Part shown: one piece after another, positions 61,091-64,000 of the stretch
How the letters are laid out: each line of letters begins with the position of its first letter
Position numbering within the stretch: the stretch's first letter is position 1
Assembly (NCBI RefSeq): GCF_020400825.1
Contig: NZ_JAINVH010000023.1
Span: 1 to 64,000, forward strand
From: Streptomyces sp. HPF1205
GTDB lineage: Bacteria; Actinomycetota; Actinomycetes; Streptomycetales; Streptomycetaceae
Length of the DNA stretch: 64,000 bases
Direction of reading: 5' to 3'
Notes under the pieces: generated by a model
Database searches by the model: none
What the model was told of the DNA's origin: nothing
Seen by the model: only the letters and a program-made list of their open reading frames with translations
Translations under genes and position numbers: made by a program

Positions 61091-61718
61091 GTCGGACCTC
61101 CGCCTCCAGCGCCGCCTCCTGCGGCACTTGAGCAACTTTGCCCGCACGAGGGCCCTCGTATGCGGGAAATCCGCCACCGTACCCGTGCGGTCCCTCCCCC
61201 GGCCCCGTCGCGCCGCGCCTCGGCCGGCACGATCGCGGCTGAACACAACAACAAATGGACCGATTCCCTCCGCTCCAACGGATTTGACGCGGCGTTGACG
61301 CCTGGCCGGAATTCGCCCTCGTCCGGCGGTGCCGGAAACCATGAATAGGCCGTTCCGCCCGCCGTATTCACCCCATTCACGGTATTCACGGTATTCATCG
61401 CGCTCATCGCACTCATCGCACTCATCGCACTCATCGCGCGGCGGAAGGCGGCTCGGCCGGTCGTCGTCAATACACAACGCGGGCGGAGGTGCCCGCACAC
61501 ACACGTCCGTCAACTCATCGGGGCACCGCGGTAATTAGTAGTTTCAGCACCACCTAACAGTCTCGACCGCTCCCCCCGCATTGCCGCAGACTCTTATCAG
61601 GACGGCTATGGCAGATGCGGGGTCGACCGCGGCGGATCGCGGAAACCACCGAGCGGGCCCGGGCGGCCGCTCGGGTCGGACGCCTGCCGTCGAGTGCGCC
61701 AACCACGGGGGTTAGCGG
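61091..61718. other. 628-bp region without a recognisable gene
   Basis: It holds the upstream region of the transporter operon (an AT-richer patch aacacaacaacaaatggaccg near 61245-61265), a 9-bp tandem repeat at 61375-61437, an AT-rich stretch with ggtaattagtagtttcagcacc near 61530-61551, and the leader of the transposase gene. An apparent Ser/His-rich frame over the repeat is a repeat artefact. Confidence 0.6.
61375..61437. repeat. Seven 9-bp tandem repeats
   Basis: Two attcacggt, one attcatcgc, one gctcatcgc and three actcatcgc units in a row, with no spacers, so it is not a CRISPR. It could be an operator array or a slippage-prone element. Confidence 0.85.
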
Positions 61719-62783
61719 ATGCGAGTGTCCGAACAGAGGTTGTCCGATCGACTCGCGGTCCAGGTGGTGATCGGAGCCTATCCACCGGAACTGGTCGAGC
61801 GGGCCATTACGAGCACGGGGCGGGCGGGGGCGAGGAACCGCCTGCTGCCACCGAGGGTCGTGGTCTATTTCGTCCTGGCCATGAGCCTGTTCGCCGATGA
61901 GGGGTACGAGGAGGTGGCCCGGCGGCTCGCGCAGGGGCTCTCCTTGTCGGGGTACCCGGCCAGCGAGCGGCTGGCGGACCCGCCGTCCACGGCGGCGGTG
62001 TCCAGAGCGCGGGTCCGGCTGGGCGCCGCACCGCTGAAGTCGCTGTTCGCGCAAACCGCGGCGGCCCGCGACGGGGCCGGTGAGGACCGGCCGGGCTCGC
62101 GGTACCGGGGCTGGCGGCTGCGGGTCATGGACGGGTACCAGGCCGTCGTACCGCACAGCCCGCAGAACGCGGCGACGTACGGCAGGGCCGCGGGCGGGCC
62201 GCACCGGCCCGCGCCGCCCAGCGCGCGGGTCTCCGTCCTGGTGGAGAACGGCGGCTCCGAGCTGCTGGCGGCGGACGTGTCGGCCGGGGGCGGCTGCCCG
62301 TCGGTGCCCGTCAAGACGCTGGCGCGGCAGCTCGGGCCGGGTGATCTGGTGCTCGCCGAGGGCGATTACGCGCGCCCGGCGGTGCGCCGGACGCTGGCCG
62401 AGGCCGGGGCGGACCTGCTGTGGAAGGTGCCGGTGTCCGCGGCGCAGCCCGGCGGTGAGTTACTGGCCGACGGCTCCCGCCTGTGCGCCCTGCGCGATGC
62501 CGGCGGGTCGTCGGCCGGCGGGGTCGTGCGGCTGCTGGGCACCGTCCGGCCTGGCGGACGCGGGCTGCTGGCGACCACCGTCCTGGATCCGGCCGCGGCA
62601 CCCGCCCACGACCTGCGCGACCTGTACGAGCGGCGGTGGAGCTTCCAGCAGTGCGAGGTCTTCGGCGACCGGCAGAAGCTGCCGCTCAGGTCGCGCTCCC
62701 CGGAGATGGTCGAGCAGGAGATCTGGGGGCACCTGCTGGTGTACTCGGCCATCAGACGCCTCGCCAACTCCGGGCTCGCCTGA
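61719..62783 (+). CDS. IS4-family-like transposase with degenerate catalytic residues
   Basis: A 354-aa protein with the full IS4 layout: N-terminal domain SDRLAVQVVIGAYPPELVERAI and EVARRLAQGLSLSGYP, then the RNase H-like core to MVEQEIWGHLLVYSAIRRLANSG. The reading frame is intact. The first catalytic Asp (Asp138, MDGYQAVVPHSPQNA) remains, but the usual LADRGF block reads LAEGDY (Glu214, Asp216) and the Y-x2-R-x3-E site reads Tyr303-Arg306-Gln310. It is unlikely to be an active transposase, and no terminal inverted repeats were found. It could be a decaying or domesticated element. Confidence 0.75.
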   Translation: MRVSEQRLSDRLAVQVVIGAYPPELVERAITSTGRAGARNRLLPPRVVVYFVLAMSLFADEGYEEVARRLAQGLSLSGYPASERLADPPSTAAVSRARVRLGAAPLKSLFAQTAAARDGAGEDRPGSRYRGWRLRVMDGYQAVVPHSPQNAATYGRAAGGPHRPAPPSARVSVLVENGGSELLAADVSAGGGCPSVPVKTLARQLGPGDLVLAEGDYARPAVRRTLAEAGADLLWKVPVSAAQPGGELLADGSRLCALRDAGGSSAGGVVRLLGTVRPGGRGLLATTVLDPAAAPAHDLRDLYERRWSFQQCEVFGDRQKLPLRSRSPEMVEQEIWGHLLVYSAIRRLANSGLA

Positions 62784-62919
62784 ATCCCGCCGCCGGACGG
62801 GCGGGGCGGGTGGGCCGGGGGCCGGGCCGGTGACCGGGGGCCGGCGGCCGGAAGGCCGGTGACCGGGGGGCCGGTGGTGGGGCGGGGGTCGCGCCGCCCC
62901 ACCACCGGCGGGCCCGGGT

Positions 62920-63600
62920 TCAGCCGGTCGCGGGATCGCCGAGGCAGGCTGCCGCCATGCCGGGGAGGTCCAAGGCGGCGCCGAGGTCGGTGAGGCACTG
63001 GCGCGTGGTCCCGAAGCCCACCGCGCGCCAGCCGGCCGCCGTGGCGGCCGCGCAGTTCTCCGCCAGGTCGTCCACCAGGACGCATTCGGCGGCCGCGGCC
63101 CCCGCCGCCGCCTCGGCGATCCGCAGGATCCGCGGGTCCGGCTTGCGGACGCCGATCTCGCTCGAATCCACGATCCGGTCGAATTCCCCGGCCGGCTCGA
63201 TCATCCGCCGCCAATAGGGCTGCCATTCGCGCACGTTGTTGGACAGCACGCCGACCCGGTGACCGGCGTCGCGTACGTACCGGACCGCGCGGAGCATGGG
63301 TGCGTTGGCGTGCGTGCCCTCGAACCACTGCCGGCCGAACTCCTCCGGCCGGGCCCTGGACAGGTCCACCCCGGCGCCGGTCAGCGCCGCGCCCAGCAGG
63401 CGGCCCCAGTCGGGCTCGCTGATCGCGCACAGTTCCAGGGCGGCGAGGGCCGGCCGCCCCAGTTCCTCGCTGACTTCGCCCAACGCGACCGCGAGTTGCT
63501 CCGCGGTGATGCCGGTCTTGCGGTGGTAGGCGGTGAACAGGTCCTTCGGCGACGGGCCGAGCACTCCGCCGAAGTCGAACCAGATCATCCGCACGTCCAT
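62920..63600 (-). CDS. HAD-superfamily phosphatase
   Basis: A 226-aa HAD hydrolase. Motif I FDFGGVLG has FDFGG in place of the common DxD pattern, motif II is GVLSNN, motif III lysine is in GVRKPDPRIL and motif IV VLVDDLAENC. The ATG at 63600 has AGGAGA upstream; an upstream ATG lies close to the end of the next gene. The substrate is unknown. Confidence 0.85.
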   Translation of the reverse strand: MDVRMIWFDFGGVLGPSPKDLFTAYHRKTGITAEQLAVALGEVSEELGRPALAALELCAISEPDWGRLLGAALTGAGVDLSRARPEEFGRQWFEGTHANAPMLRAVRYVRDAGHRVGVLSNNVREWQPYWRRMIEPAGEFDRIVDSSEIGVRKPDPRILRIAEAAAGAAAAECVLVDDLAENCAAATAAGWRAVGFGTTRQCLTDLGAALDLPGMAAACLGDPATG

Positions 63601-63646
63601 GGTCGTCTCCTGAGGTCCCGCGGTCGCCAGGGGTGAGCCGGTCATG

Positions 63647-64000
63647 TCATGGTGTCCAGGACGGGTCGCGTCCGCTCAGCCCGATGACCCGGTCCAGCAG
63701 CGGCGCGTCGGCCGGTACCGCGACCGGCGGGTCGAAGGTGCCGCCGGGCTGCCGGTCGGCGGCGGTCTCGGCGAGTATCGCCAGGGACAGTTCCAGGTCC
63801 GCGGTGCCCGGCCGGTACGGCCGGCCGGTGGCGACCGCCAGGTCCCAGCCGTGGACGACGAGTTCGGTGAGGGCGATGGAGCCGGCCCGCGCGGCCGGGA
63901 AGGTGAAGCCCGCGCCCTGGGTCATGCCCTCCCAGGCCGCCGGTTCCCGCCAGACGGCGGTGAGATCCCGCAGCAGGCCGGTCAGCGCGGTCCGCCAGTC
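63647..64000 (-). CDS. TIGR03086/DinB-type mycothiol-dependent protein, 5' truncated by the window edge
   Basis: The last 117 codons of a larger gene. PAARAGSIALTELVVHGWDLAVATGRPY, then the ending DAPLLDRVIGLSGRDPSW, match the C-terminal half of TIGR03086/DinB_2-like metal-binding proteins common in actinomycetes. The N terminus lies beyond base 64000. The stop is 46 bp from the HAD start on the same strand. Confidence 0.75.
   Translation of the reverse strand, partial: DWRTALTGLLRDLTAVWREPAAWEGMTQGAGFTFPAARAGSIALTELVVHGWDLAVATGRPYRPGTADLELSLAILAETAADRQPGGTFDPPVAVPADAPLLDRVIGLSGRDPSWTP

Noticed and set aside
61375-61437. Possible CRISPR array
   Set aside because: Units are only 9 bp, directly adjacent and without spacers; no cas-like gene is nearby.
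61329-61538. A Ser/His-rich 69-codon frame over the 9-bp repeats
   Set aside because: It simply reads through the tandem repeat (SSHSSHSS), has no good ribosome site and no match outside the repeat.

Overview
The window is very GC-rich, with strong third-position GC bias and many overlapping (ATGA/GTGA) gene junctions. It encodes several actinomycete hallmarks: XRE-DUF5753/DUF397/anti-sigma ATPase sets, a DUF574 (PF04672) methyltransferase, a PAS-GAF-SpoIIE phosphatase fused to a kinase-like ATPase, SoxR, and secreted polysaccharide hydrolases. This points to Streptomyces or a close relative, probably a chromosomal accessory or arm region. No rRNA, tRNA, CRISPR array, prophage or PKS/NRPS cluster was seen.

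Layout. (1) 64-5874 (minus): myo-inositol catabolism: a GntR-type regulator, an IolE/IolH-like TIM-barrel enzyme, iolC, a 32-codon relic of an aldolase gene, iolB and iolD. An iolG-like dehydrogenase lies apart at 9500-10495. Three near-identical TGTC-N2-(A/G)ACA sites precede the regulator, the iolE-like gene and iolG, which defines a local regulon. (2) 6033-11473: a leaderless methyltransferase gene, the large SpoIIE-type phosphatase and a histone-H1-like, Lys/Ala/Pro-rich winged-helix protein. (3) 11673-16645: a secreted GH89 enzyme and a secreted pectinesterase. (4) 16777-23173: a transporter with a divergent regulator, two methyltransferases, an alpha/beta hydrolase, a Nudix protein and a hypothetical protein. 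(5) 23391-29832: an envelope-lipid neighbourhood. hpnR (hopanoid C-3 methylase) heads an apparent operon with two DMT-type permeases; divergent to it are a small Arg/Ala pentapeptide-repeat ORF and a GT28-like diacylglycerol glycosyltransferase, followed by an SDR and a deacetylase. (6) 30018-32251: soxR and a split transketolase sharing a SoxR box. (7) 32289-38789: a membrane protein, a GH2 beta-galactosidase/GNAT pair, and an arsO/arsR divergent pair. (8) 38863-46227: a deacetylase-GT2 fusion with a membrane companion, a HAF-repeat secreted protein, and an AbiEii-type nucleotidyltransferase with an unusual overlapping partner. (9) 46237-52806: two XRE/DUF397/ATPase modules in mirror orientation enclosing an NB-ARC STAND protein and a DUF574 methyltransferase. 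(10) 52822-61090: an NTF2-like protein, a P1 peptidase, a Tat-exported flavoenzyme and a polyamine-type ABC transporter operon. (11) 61719-64000: a full-length IS4-like transposase with an eroded catalytic triad, a HAD phosphatase and a truncated DinB/TIGR03086-type gene.

The main observations are: the three-site inositol regulon and its aldolase deletion relic; the mirrored XRE/DUF397/ATPase island with an 11-bp-phased TCGTACGG array; the AbiEii gene with a non-canonical partner; the intact but catalytically degenerate transposase; the SoxR-controlled leaderless transketolase; and 15-bp (five-codon) in-frame repeats in three small genes that lie at translationally coupled junctions. All functions are inferred from sequence reading alone. 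No database search was run.
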